Assembly (NCBI GenBank): GCA_029287235.1
Contig: JARFRM010000132.1
Span: 1 to 34,125 of the forward strand
DNA: 34,125 nt
DNA from: Thermoanaerobaculales bacterium
GTDB lineage: Bacteria; Acidobacteriota; Thermoanaerobaculia; Thermoanaerobaculales; Sulfomarinibacteraceae
Direction of reading: 5' to 3'
Position 1 is the stretch's first letter, and each line of letters opens with the position of its first letter. The position numbers and the translations under genes are program-made. The notes beneath the pieces were generated by a model. It ran no database searches, was not told the origin of the DNA, and saw only the letters and a list, made by a program, of their open reading frames with translations. Of the stretch, positions 17,763 to 26,838 are shown piece by piece.

Positions 17763-18173
17763 TGCATCCTCCTGGAGAGAATTGTACGCTTTCAATCGAT
17801 CCCGATATCGAACTGCTGCGGCAGGAGCAGCGGCAGGGGCAGCGTCCGATGCAGACACAGGGGCAGTGACAGCGAACAGTATCGCGCCTCCACAGGCATA
17901 CGGCGTGCGGCGGGGTGCCGGGTCCGGCATTGTGCCGGCTTCCCGTCCCGGTTCGTGTCACGATCCGCACAATGCCGTACCGGGCTCCCTCGGGTAACAC
18001 CCACCCGGGTTATCTCTCCCGGCCACGAAGCAGGCCGCCGCTCGCTCAATCAGCGTGGTCGCCGCCCGTCCAGTTACCCCCGAACGACCACGCTGATTGG
18101 GCGACGCTGGGTCGCCAGGGGCGACTCAGAAGGCCGGAGCCGATTGAATCCCCATACCGCTGCTGCGTTCGGA
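17763..18173. repeat. intergenic gap holding a structured repeat copy
   Basis: This is 411 nt between the symporter stop and the nnr start, both on the minus strand. It is filled by one copy of the structured repeat (listed separately) and a variable GGCAGC-type tract at about 17812-17870. Promoter signals for nnr are not evident. Confidence 0.75.
17875..18135 (-). repeat. structured repeat element, unit C (inverted)
   Basis: Read on the minus strand it matches unit A: the opening phrase near 18135-18100, hairpin I (15-bp perfect stem, 18047-18061 with 18085-18099), a spacer of 69 nt, hairpin II (11-bp perfect stem, 17925-17935 with 17967-17977), and the conserved tail. Stem sequences differ from unit A but stay paired. 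Confidence 0.8.
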
Positions 18174-19538
18174 TCACCGCTCGGAGCCGCGTCGAGTTAT
18201 CCGATCCACCACCCACACCGCCACAGAAATCCCCATGGCCGGGAACATGGGTTCGATGCCGAAGGGGTATCCCGAATCGCCGGCGGCAAGGATCCACCCG
18301 ATCGCGACGGCGGCGGCTCCGATCATGGCCGCTGTGGCGGCGGTTGGGCTGTAGCGCCAGCGCGGCGGCAGGTGAACACCCACCACAGGCAGCAACAACG
18401 CCGAGGTCACCACCGAACCGACGTGGTGCCAGACCGTCACCGCGGAGCTGAACAACAGCGCTCCGGCCGAGGCGAGGACGGCCGAAGCAACCAGACCCCA
18501 ACGGGTGCGGCGGAGCACCTCTTCCGGCGAGGATGTGCGTGTCGCCAGATCATGACCCGCCGTGGCGGCCGACAGGAAGAGATAGGAATCCAGGGTCGAC
18601 ATGACGGTGGCGAAGAGGGCGAGGGTGAAGAAAGCTGCGAGCCAGGGAGGAAGAACCAGCGCGGCGAGGGCGGGGTACGCCGTCAGCGGATCCTCGAGGT
18701 GGGGCAGGAGCACCCGCGCGGCGAGGCCGCAGCCGATGGAGAAGAAATCGAAGACCGCCCACAGGGCCACCGAGACCACCACTCCGGTACGGGCGACGGT
18801 GGGCGTGCGGGCCGCGAAGACCCGTTGGTAGAATCCGGGTTCGACCATGGTTTGCAGCGCGATGAGGTACCAGACCAACACCGTCTGCCAGCCGAGACCG
18901 CCGTCCCAGCTCCGGTGCTCGGCGGGCAGGGACGACCACAGACCGGCGAGGCCGCCGGTGTGGACCAGCGCCGCCGGGAGCAGGATGGCAAAACCGGCGT
19001 ACATGAGCCCGAGCTGTAGGGCGTCGGTCCGAACCACCGACCGGAAACCCGAGATTCCGACGTAGAGGGCCGAGAACGAAGCACCCACTGCGACCGCCGC
19101 AAGTGGCGACCAGCCGGTGAGCTGAGTCAGAAGCGAGGCCAGCATGAGCAGGTAGGCCACCGGGAGAGTGAGGGTGAAGACGGCTGCGGCGCCGGTGAAA
19201 CGAGCGCGGCCGCCGTAGGCGTCCAGCAGCAGATCGGGGATCGATACGGCGCCGCTTCGGCGCAGCCGGGGGGCGAGCCAGAAGGCGAAAAGGAGCGCGG
19301 CGACATAGTAGGGGAGGCCAAAGACGACCCAGGTCGAGATGCCGTAGCGCCAGGCGTACTCACCGACCCCGAGAATGCCGCCGTACCAGGTGGTCACGAG
19401 GGTCGCGACAAAGGCCGGCAGCGTCAGCTTGCGTCCGGCGAGCAGATATTCGATCCCGCCGCTCGATGGGCGGCCGCGGGCGAGCAACAGAACCACGACG
19501 GCGTAGATCAGGACCAGGATCAGGGCAAGGTTCTGCAC
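18174..19538 (-). CDS. sodium/solute symporter family transporter
   Basis: This encodes 454 residues with about 12-13 hydrophobic segments along its whole length, which fits the sodium:solute symporter (SSS) family. Family-like features are the first-helix region with SGGIEYLLAGRKLTLP, GGILGVGEYAWRYG, and STLDSYLFL in the helix that contributes Na+ ligands in known members. It would couple uptake of a small solute to Na+ entry across the inner membrane; the substrate cannot be read. The GTG start at 19538 is not preceded by a Shine-Dalgarno sequence; a -10-like TACACT at 19545-19550 places transcription start at or very near the start codon, so the mRNA may be leaderless. Confidence 0.88.
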   Translation of the reverse strand: MQNLALILVLIYAVVVLLLARGRPSSGGIEYLLAGRKLTLPAFVATLVTTWYGGILGVGEYAWRYGISTWVVFGLPYYVAALLFAFWLAPRLRRSGAVSIPDLLLDAYGGRARFTGAAAVFTLTLPVAYLLMLASLLTQLTGWSPLAAVAVGASFSALYVGISGFRSVVRTDALQLGLMYAGFAILLPAALVHTGGLAGLWSSLPAEHRSWDGGLGWQTVLVWYLIALQTMVEPGFYQRVFAARTPTVARTGVVVSVALWAVFDFFSIGCGLAARVLLPHLEDPLTAYPALAALVLPPWLAAFFTLALFATVMSTLDSYLFLSAATAGHDLATRTSSPEEVLRRTRWGLVASAVLASAGALLFSSAVTVWHHVGSVVTSALLLPVVGVHLPPRWRYSPTAATAAMIGAAAVAIGWILAAGDSGYPFGIEPMFPAMGISVAVWVVDRITRRGSER

Positions 19539-19620
19539 CGGGGTAGTGTAGCGGTCACCGGTTGCGGTTCGATCCGTGGAGTGATCGCATTCACGAATAC
19601 GGGTAGGGAGCGCGATGGGG

Positions 19621-19659
19621 CTAATACCTAATTCCTAATACCTAATACCTTCTAATACT
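19621..19659. repeat. tandem CCTAATA-type repeat
   Basis: About five imperfect copies of TAATACC/TAATTCC lie in the divergent space between the symporter and the PilT-type gene. This AT-rich run contrasts with the GC-rich surroundings. It may lie within the pilT promoter region, but no clear -35/-10 pair was seen. Confidence 0.7.
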
Positions 19660-19744
19660 TTCCCCTGTGCGGCCTGTCACTGGGCCCCGCTCACATCCCG
19701 ATGTACACTTGATGAGGACTGAGTCCGCCATGGGAGGTTCGTCG

Positions 19745-20926
19745 ATGCACATCAATGACATCCTCAAGGTCGCCGTGGAACGCAAGGCTTCGGATGTTCA
19801 CCTCAAGGTCGGGGCCCATCCGGTGCTGCGGATGGACGGCCGCCTCCAGGTCATGACCGAGTTCAAACGGATGATGCAGGAGGACACCATCGCCATGGCG
19901 TTCTCCATGATGTCGTCGCGCCAGAAAGAGCGGTTCAAGCACCAACTGGAGACCGACATCGCGTACTCGGTGCCCGGGTTGGGCCGTTTTCGTTGCAACA
20001 TCTTCCAGCAACGAGGGTCGGTGGGCATCGTTCTGCGTCTGATTCCCTCTCGGATCCAGACCTTCAAGGAACTCATGCTGCCGCCGGTGCTCGAGAAGAT
20101 CTGCGAGGAGCAGCGCGGCCTTGTTCTGGTCACCGGCACCACGGGCTCGGGTAAATCGACCTCCCTGGCCTCGATGATCGACTACATCAACACCCGCCGC
20201 ATCGAGCACGTGATGACCATCGAGGACCCCATCGAGTTCCTCCACCGCGACAAGAAGTCCATCATCAACCAGCGTGAGGTGGACGTCGACACCAAGCAGT
20301 TCTCCGTCGCCCTGCGATCGGCGCTGCGGCAGGACCCCGATGTCATCCTCGTCGGTGAGATGCGTGACTACGAGACCATCGAGACGGCCCTGCTCGCGGC
20401 CGAGACCGGCCATCTCGTGCTCTCGACTCTCCACACCCTCGACGCCACCGAGACCGTCAACCGCGTGATCTCGGTCTTCCCGCCCCACCAGCAGAAGCAG
20501 ATCCGCCTTCAGCTCGCTTCAGTGCTCAAGGCCATCATCTCCATGCGGCTGCTGCCGCGGGCCGATGGTCTCGGCCGGGTGCCGGCGGTGGAGGTACTCA
20601 TCGCCACGGCCTACATCCGTGACTGCGTAGAGAACAAGGAGAAGACCAAGCTCATCCGCGACGCCATCACCCAGGGCACCAGCCAGTACGGGATGCAGAC
20701 CTTCGATCAGTCGCTCTACCTGCTCTACAAGAACGGGTTGATCACATTGGAAGAGGCCCTTCGCCGGGCCACGAACCCCGACGAGTTCAAGCTCAAGATC
20801 CAGGGCATCCAGTCGACCTCGGACATGTCCCGCGAGGATATGGACGGAGTGCTCGAGCTCGGTACGGACGCCGCCATGGATCCGTTCTCCGAGGAGTCGC
20901 CCTTCGAGTTCGGCGCGACCGAGTAG
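19745..20926 (+). CDS. pilT: type IV pilus retraction ATPase, PilT/PilU family
   Basis: This encodes 393 residues from the ATG at 19745, chosen because GGGAGG lies about 8 nt upstream and MHINDILKVAVERKASDVHL is the standard PilT beginning; the longer frame from 19667 is not needed. Walker A is GTTGSGKST (131-139), the Asp/Walker B region VILVGEMRD (200-208) and the His box HLVLSTLHT (223-231). An acidic tail of about 40 residues (355-393) extends past the usual ending. The enzyme is a hexameric cytoplasmic ATPase that powers pilus retraction and twitching. No other pilus gene is in the window. PilU rather than PilT is possible, since the C-terminal part (GMQTFDQSLYLLY) is shared. Confidence 0.92.
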   Translation: MHINDILKVAVERKASDVHLKVGAHPVLRMDGRLQVMTEFKRMMQEDTIAMAFSMMSSRQKERFKHQLETDIAYSVPGLGRFRCNIFQQRGSVGIVLRLIPSRIQTFKELMLPPVLEKICEEQRGLVLVTGTTGSGKSTSLASMIDYINTRRIEHVMTIEDPIEFLHRDKKSIINQREVDVDTKQFSVALRSALRQDPDVILVGEMRDYETIETALLAAETGHLVLSTLHTLDATETVNRVISVFPPHQQKQIRLQLASVLKAIISMRLLPRADGLGRVPAVEVLIATAYIRDCVENKEKTKLIRDAITQGTSQYGMQTFDQSLYLLYKNGLITLEEALRRATNPDEFKLKIQGIQSTSDMSREDMDGVLELGTDAAMDPFSEESPFEFGATE

Positions 20927-20937
20927 GCTTTCTGCGT

Positions 20938-21037
20938 CGGTGCCAGGTGAAACAAAGTTAACAATCCCGGCTCGCGCCGCTAATCGTTCGGCTCCCACGA
21001 ATCATCGGGATTGTTAACTTTGTTTCACCTGGCACCG
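20938..21037. repeat. 32-bp perfect inverted repeat
   Basis: Arms 20938-20969 and 21006-21037 are perfect reverse complements over 32 bp, around a 36-nt loop. The arm includes GGTGAAACAAAGTTAAC, an AT-richer sequence than its surroundings. It begins 12 nt after the pilT stop and ends 26 nt before recX. There is no T-tract, so it is more like a mobile palindromic repeat than a classic terminator. Confidence 0.9.
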
Positions 21038-21063
21038 TCAGGGAAGGTGACAATACGAGACGA

Positions 21064-21579
21064 ATGAAAAATCCGGCGTATGACAAGGCCCTCAAGCTCA
21101 TCGCCCGGCGCGATCATTTCCGTACCGAGCTCGTTGAAAAGCTCGGTCGAAAGGGGTTCGGCGACGACGACATCGACCAGGCTCTCGAACGGCTCGATGA
21201 GCTCGATCTCCTCGATGACGAGAACCTCGCGGTGCGATTTGTCGAGTTTCGCTCGGTTGATCGGGGGTGGGGTCCGCGCCGGCTGTCGATGGAGCTTCGT
21301 CGGCGCGGGGTCGACAGCCACCTGGCCGAGCGCGTTTCTCGACTCGATGACGAGCTCCACGATCGGGCCTTGGAAACTGCCGTCCGAAGGGTCGAGGTAC
21401 GTGCGAAGCACGGGTGGTGGCGACTACCCGAGCGGCGGGCTCGTCTGGTAAGCTCCCTCATCGCTCGCGGCTTCACAACCGATGTCGCCTATGGCGCCAT
21501 CTCCCGGCTCGCGACCGAAAGGGAGAGCTCTGACGATGAAAAGCATGACCAGCCCGGAGATCCGGGCCGCCTTTCTTGA
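21064..21579 (+). CDS. recX: RecX family regulator
   Basis: This encodes 171 residues. The three-helix repeats of the RecX family are visible: DKALKLIARRDHFRTELVEK, then LGRKGFGDDDIDQALERLDE and a GPRRLSMELRRRGV motif typical of the family. RecX binds RecA filaments and limits recombinase activity. recA is not next to it, which is common. The gene overlaps the alaS start by 44 nt, so the two are probably co-transcribed. The N-terminal start is supported by position after the inverted repeat; the Shine-Dalgarno sequence is weak. Confidence 0.88.
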   Translation: MKNPAYDKALKLIARRDHFRTELVEKLGRKGFGDDDIDQALERLDELDLLDDENLAVRFVEFRSVDRGWGPRRLSMELRRRGVDSHLAERVSRLDDELHDRALETAVRRVEVRAKHGWWRLPERRARLVSSLIARGFTTDVAYGAISRLATERESSDDEKHDQPGDPGRLS

Positions 21580-24190
21580 CTTCTTTGCCGAGCGCGGCCA
21601 CCAGGTCGTGCCCTCGTCCTCCTTGTTGCCGGCGGGCGACACGACCCTGCTCTTCACCAACGCGGGAATGAACCAGTTCAAGGACACATTCATCGGCCGC
21701 GAGGAGCGGTCGTACAGCCGCGCCGCCTCGTCGCAGAAATGCGTCCGCGCGGGGGGCAAACACAACGACCTGGAGAACGTCGGCTACACCGCGCGCCACC
21801 ACACCTTCTTCGAGATGCTCGGCAACTTCTCCTTCGGCGACTATTTCAAGAAGGAAGCGATTCAGTTCGCCTGGGATCTGCTGGTGGATGTCTACGGGAT
21901 GCCCGTGGAGAGGCTGTGGTTCACGGTCTACACCGATGATGACGAGGCCGCGGCGCTGTGGGAGGAGATCGGTGCGTCGCCCGACCGGATCCTGCGTTTC
22001 GGTGAGAAGGACAACTACTGGGCCATGGGCGAGACCGGGCCCTGCGGACCGTGTTCCGAGATCCACTTCGACCGCGGCCCCGATCCCCACGCGCCCGGGC
22101 GTGCCGAGCTCGTCAACGGTGAGGGCGACGACATCATCGAGATCTGGAACCTGGTCTTCATGCAGTTCGATCGCGATCCGAGCGGGAAGCTCCACCCGCT
22201 GCCGCGACCCTCCATCGACACCGGCGCCGGACTCGAGCGCATCGCTACGGTCATGCAGGGGGTCGAGACCAACTACGACACCGATCTGTTCGTGCCCCTG
22301 CTCGCCGCCATCGGCGAACTGGTGGAGCGGCCCTACGACCCGGCGAGCGAACTCGCCCCGGCCTATCGCGTGATCGCCGATCACGTGCGGGCTTCGGCCT
22401 TCCTCATGACCGATGGCGTGGTTCCCTCCAACGAAGGCCGGGGCTATGTCCTCCGCCGAATCATCCGGCGGGCCCTCCGCTACGGCCGCACGCTGGGCCT
22501 CGACGGAGCCTTTCTCTACACCCTCCTGCCGGTGGTCAACGAGATGATGGGCGAGCAATACCCGGAGCTTTTCGAGCGCCACGAGGTGGTCGCCACCCAA
22601 CTCGAGCAGGAGGAGCGGCGCTTCGCCCGCACCCTCAACGTCGGCACCGACATCGCCGGGCGCGAGCTCGAACGGATCAAGCGCGCCGGCGGGACGGCGG
22701 TGCCCGGCCACGTGGCCTTCAATCTCTACCAGTCCCGCGGCATTCCGGTGGAACTCATCGAGGAGTTTGCCCAGGAAGAGGGCCTCGAGGTCGATCGCGA
22801 GGGCTTCGACGAGGCTCTGAAGGCCGAGCAGGAGCGCGGTCAGGCCTCATGGAAAGGGGACCTTTCGTCCCGGTTCTGTTCCGACTACACGGATCTCGCG
22901 GATGCCGGGATCGAATCCACCTTCGACGGCTACGGCAAGCTCGAGCTCGAATCCAAGGTGCTCGCCCTCGTCGGCAGCGACGGACTCGAGGACGAACTCC
23001 GGGCCGGCGACGAAGGTGAGGTCATTCTCGAAACCACCCCCTTCTTCGCCGAGTCAGGCGGTCAGGTCGGCGACACTGGCGATCTCACCTGGGAAGGCGG
23101 CCATGCTTTTGTTCTCGACACCCAGAAGCCCCTCGATGGCCTGATCGTCCACCGGGTCGACGTCACCGAGGGCCGCCTGCTCAAGGGCGCCGACGTGACC
23201 GCGGTCGTCGCCGAGCGGAAACGCCTCGACACCCAACGCAATCACACGGCAACCCATCTGCTGCACGCCGCCCTGCACCAGGTGCTTGGCGACGCCGCCC
23301 AGCAGGCGGGTTCGCTCGTCGAGCCGGACCGGCTGCGGTTCGACTTTTCGTGGGACGGCCCGGTGAGCTTCGACGAGCTCCAGGAGGTCGAGAGGCTGGT
23401 CAACGCCGAGATCGTCCGTAATCGGCCCCTCGACAAGGAGATCATGCCCATCGATCGGGCTCGCGAGCTCGGCGCCATGGCCCTCTTCGGCGAGAAGTAC
23501 GGCGACGAGGTCCGGGTGGTGACCGTCGGCGACGGCGAGTTTTCCCGCGAGCTCTGCGGAGGCTGCCACGTCGGTCGTACCGGCGACATCGGTCTGTGCA
23601 CCATCACCGGTGAACGCGGGGTCGCCGCGGGTGTGCGGCGGATCGAGGCCGTCACCGGCCGCGGTGCGGTGGAACTGGTGCAGGAACGCACGCGCCTGGC
23701 CAACGATCTGGCGGGACGTTTCCAGACCTCATTCGAACAGCTGCCCGAGATCCTCGACAAACGAGAGCGACAGCTCTCGGAGCTCGAAGACGAGGTCAAG
23801 GTCCTCAAGCACAAGCTCGCCTCGGGGGACACCGGGATCGCCGAGATCCGTGAGGATGTCGACGGTGTGACGGTTTTGGCCCGACGGGCGCCCGAGATGA
23901 GCCCGGCGGAGCTGCGCAACCTCGCCGACACCATGCGCCAGAAGCTCGGCTCGGGGGTGGTGGTGCTCGGGATGGAGTCGGGTGGCAAGGCGACCCTGCT
24001 CGCCGCGGTCACAGATGACGTCACCGACAGGGTCAAGGCCGGCGATCTCGTCCGCGAGCTCGCCACCATCGTCGGCGGCCGTGGCGGCGGCAAGCCCAAC
24101 CTGGCTCAGGCCGGTGGCCCCGATGCCGACAAGCTCGATGAGGCTCTGTCAAAGGCGCCTGAACAGGTCAAGGCGCTCATCGGCGGGTAG
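21536..24190 (+). CDS. alaS: alanyl-tRNA synthetase
   Basis: This encodes 884 residues, the normal full length. The ATG at 21536 follows GGGAG and gives MKSMTSPEIRAAFLDFFAER, the usual N-terminus; the frame to 21482 lies inside recX. Class II catalytic motifs include FTNAGMNQFKDTF and KHNDLENVG, with the ALA signature GETGPCGPCSEIHFD. The editing domain has HTATH (His570) and the CxxxH site. That site reads CGGCH (C674, H678) where most homologues have CGGTH; the metal ligands Cys and His are kept. The C-Ala domain ends with GGRGGGKPNLAQAGG. It charges tRNA-Ala and clears mischarged Ser/Gly. It is preceded by recX in the same orientation. Confidence 0.97.
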   Translation: MKSMTSPEIRAAFLDFFAERGHQVVPSSSLLPAGDTTLLFTNAGMNQFKDTFIGREERSYSRAASSQKCVRAGGKHNDLENVGYTARHHTFFEMLGNFSFGDYFKKEAIQFAWDLLVDVYGMPVERLWFTVYTDDDEAAALWEEIGASPDRILRFGEKDNYWAMGETGPCGPCSEIHFDRGPDPHAPGRAELVNGEGDDIIEIWNLVFMQFDRDPSGKLHPLPRPSIDTGAGLERIATVMQGVETNYDTDLFVPLLAAIGELVERPYDPASELAPAYRVIADHVRASAFLMTDGVVPSNEGRGYVLRRIIRRALRYGRTLGLDGAFLYTLLPVVNEMMGEQYPELFERHEVVATQLEQEERRFARTLNVGTDIAGRELERIKRAGGTAVPGHVAFNLYQSRGIPVELIEEFAQEEGLEVDREGFDEALKAEQERGQASWKGDLSSRFCSDYTDLADAGIESTFDGYGKLELESKVLALVGSDGLEDELRAGDEGEVILETTPFFAESGGQVGDTGDLTWEGGHAFVLDTQKPLDGLIVHRVDVTEGRLLKGADVTAVVAERKRLDTQRNHTATHLLHAALHQVLGDAAQQAGSLVEPDRLRFDFSWDGPVSFDELQEVERLVNAEIVRNRPLDKEIMPIDRARELGAMALFGEKYGDEVRVVTVGDGEFSRELCGGCHVGRTGDIGLCTITGERGVAAGVRRIEAVTGRGAVELVQERTRLANDLAGRFQTSFEQLPEILDKRERQLSELEDEVKVLKHKLASGDTGIAEIREDVDGVTVLARRAPEMSPAELRNLADTMRQKLGSGVVVLGMESGGKATLLAAVTDDVTDRVKAGDLVRELATIVGGRGGGKPNLAQAGGPDADKLDEALSKAPEQVKALIGG

Positions 24191-24505
24191 GCGATCGGTG
24201 CTTCACCGCAAGGACGCCAGGAACGCCAAGCATCGCAGGCGTTGCACGTCACAACCACTAAGGCGCGAAGACACGAAGATGGCACGAAGACATCGCGGCC
24301 GACGATGACGGCGGAGTCGGTGGCGGTCGGACCGCCACAACCTGTTGATCCGTGTCCTGTTTGCGATGGAATCTGCGTGTCTCTGCGCTTTCTCCGTGCG
24401 ATGGCGCGAGGTTTGCGATGCCTGGCGTCCCTTGCGTCCTTGCGGTTCATATTCTTTAACCCTGTTATTGTGGTCGGAGCCAGTTTCCAAAGGAATGAGG
24501 TATTG
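24191..24505. repeat. gap holding MITE-like cassette A
   Basis: This is the 315-nt gap between alaS and the CDGSH gene. Cassette A spans 24202-24449 and has inverted ends of 36 nt (24202-24237 and 24414-24449, 31 of 36 matching). Inside are a degenerate GCGAAGACACGAAG run, the palindrome GTGGCGGTC-G-GACCGCCAC (24320-24338), and the phrase TGTTGATCCGTGTCCTGTTT. The remaining 55 nt to the CDGSH start are AT-richer and probably hold its promoter. Confidence 0.8.
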
Positions 24506-24742
24506 ATGTCGGAACCCAAGGTCGCGGGCACTGCTCCGGTGGTGCTCCAGCTCGAGCGAGGCGTCTATTTCTGGTGTGCCTGCGGATGCTCGGCGAAGCA
24601 GCCTTGGTGCGACGGTTCTCATGAGGGCACCGGGATCAAGCCGTTGACTGTCGAGGTGGAATCAACCTCGACTCTGGCATTGTGTGTGTGCAAGCAGACC
24701 GGCGACAAGCCGCGCTGCGATGGTTCCCACGCCAAGCTCTGA
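24506..24742 (+). CDS. double CDGSH iron-sulfur protein
   Basis: This encodes 78 residues. The ATG at 24506 has GAGG 5 nt upstream; an open frame extends back into cassette A but is repeat sequence. Two CDGSH motifs are visible: C-A-C...WCDGSH (near residues 25-40) and C-V-C...RCDGSH (near 60-75). Each would bind one [2Fe-2S] cluster through three Cys and one His. Small bacterial proteins of this type are thought to act in redox sensing or electron transfer; the partner is unknown. There is no signal peptide. It is isolated between two repeat cassettes. Confidence 0.9.
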   Translation: MSEPKVAGTAPVVLQLERGVYFWCACGCSAKQPWCDGSHEGTGIKPLTVEVESTSTLALCVCKQTGDKPRCDGSHAKL

Positions 24743-25264
24743 TCGTGCCGGAACGGGACTCAAACTAGGACGCGTAGCGCCATCGCAGGATTGAACCGCA
24801 AGGACGCGAGGGACGCCAGGGATCGCACCGCCGCAAACGCGAAGACGCAAAGACGCGAAGGATTCACAAAGGCATCGCAGCTGAGAATGGCGGCGGAGTC
24901 GGTGGCGGTCGGACCGCCACCACCTGTTGATCGAGCCGCCGTTCCGAACACGGGCGTTCGTCCCGCCGGCCCGATCAACAGGCCGCCGCGCCTACGGCGC
25001 GCCGGCTCCGCCTGCGTCCCGCTCGTGTGGCGGGGCGGCACAGATCCGAGAAATCCGTTCCGAATCCAATCGGAGTCCAAGGGGTGCTTGTCGCGTTACC
25101 ACGGAAGTTGAAGCCCGACCCGGGATGTACCGCCACTTTTGTGTAGATCCGTGCGAATCCGTGTTGATCCGTGTCCTGTTTGCGATGGAATCTGCGTTCA
25201 TCTGCGGTTTCTCCGTGCGGGGATGCGGATTTGCGATGCCTTGCGCTCCTTGCGTTCTCGCGGT
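24743..25264. repeat. gap holding MITE-like cassette B
   Basis: This is 522 nt with no credible gene. Cassette B spans 24792-25267 with inverted 36-nt ends (24792-24827 and 25232-25267, 29 of 36 matching). It shares with cassette A the internal palindrome (24902-24920) and the GATCCGTGTCCTGTTTGCGA segment, but about 237 nt are present here between the two. The right end runs into the stop codon of ilvC. Confidence 0.8.
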
Positions 25265-26275
<1,011 letters not shown>

Positions 26276-26286
26276 GTGTGTCTTCC

Positions 26287-26838
26287 TCAGCTTGCCTTTG
26301 AGAGCGAGCGTCGTTGCTCCGCCCAGGATGAGCTTTCACAGTGTGTGTCGAGAACGTGTTCGGCTCGGGCCATGGCGACAACGCCGGCGCGGACCATCTC
26401 GATGATCCCGAAGGGCTCGAGCAGACCGACGAGCCCCTCGATCTCGGGCTCCTCACCGACCACCTCGATGAGGATGGATGCGGCGGCGGCATCGACGATC
26501 CGGGCCCGATAGTGGCCGCACATCTGGAGGATCTCGCTCTTGTTCTCGACGGTCGCGCCGACCTTGATCAACGCCAGATCACGAGTGACGTAGGGTGTGC
26601 CGTTCATCTCCTCGACGGTGATGACGTGAATCAGACGGTTGAGCTCGCGCATGACGTGCTGGGCGTCTGCCTTGGTGCCCTCGAGGACCATGGTCATCCG
26701 TGAGATCTCGGAACGGTCGGTGCGGCCCACGGTGAGGCTGTCGAGATTGAGGCCCGGGCGGCGGAAAATGCTCACGACCCGGTTGAGGACACCGGGGCGG
26801 TTCTCGACCAGGGCGGTGATGGTGGAACGGGTGGTCAT
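26287..26838 (-). CDS. ilvN: acetolactate synthase small (regulatory) subunit
   Basis: This encodes 183 residues, close to the IlvH/IlvN length. It has an N-terminal ACT domain ([20 protein letters not shown], about 1-78), which binds valine in the family, followed by the regulatory C-terminal part (about 85-165). The final 20 residues, including [11 protein letters not shown], are polar and extra. The ATG at 26838 overlaps the TGA of ilvB (ATGA), so translation is probably coupled. The longer open frame upstream to 27831 lies in another frame of ilvB. It activates the catalytic subunit and mediates valine feedback. Confidence 0.95.
   Translation of the reverse strand: MTTRSTITALVENRPGVLNRVVSIFRRPGLNLDSLTVGRTDRSEISRMTMVLEGTKADAQHVMRELNRLIHVITVEEMNGTPYVTRDLALIKVGATVENKSEILQMCGHYRARIVDAAAASILIEVVGEEPEIEGLVGLLEPFGIIEMVRAGVVAMARAEHVLDTHCESSSWAEQRRSLSKAS

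Noticed and set aside
17763-17930. N-terminal extension of nnr
   Set aside because: It is translated repeat sequence with an Ala-rich tract; the ATG at 17762 has AGGAGG upstream.
24191-25264. small genes in open frames such as NRKDARDARD-type peptides
   Set aside because: The frames are translations of the dispersed repeat and occur on both strands; no ribosome-binding site or conserved protein is evident.
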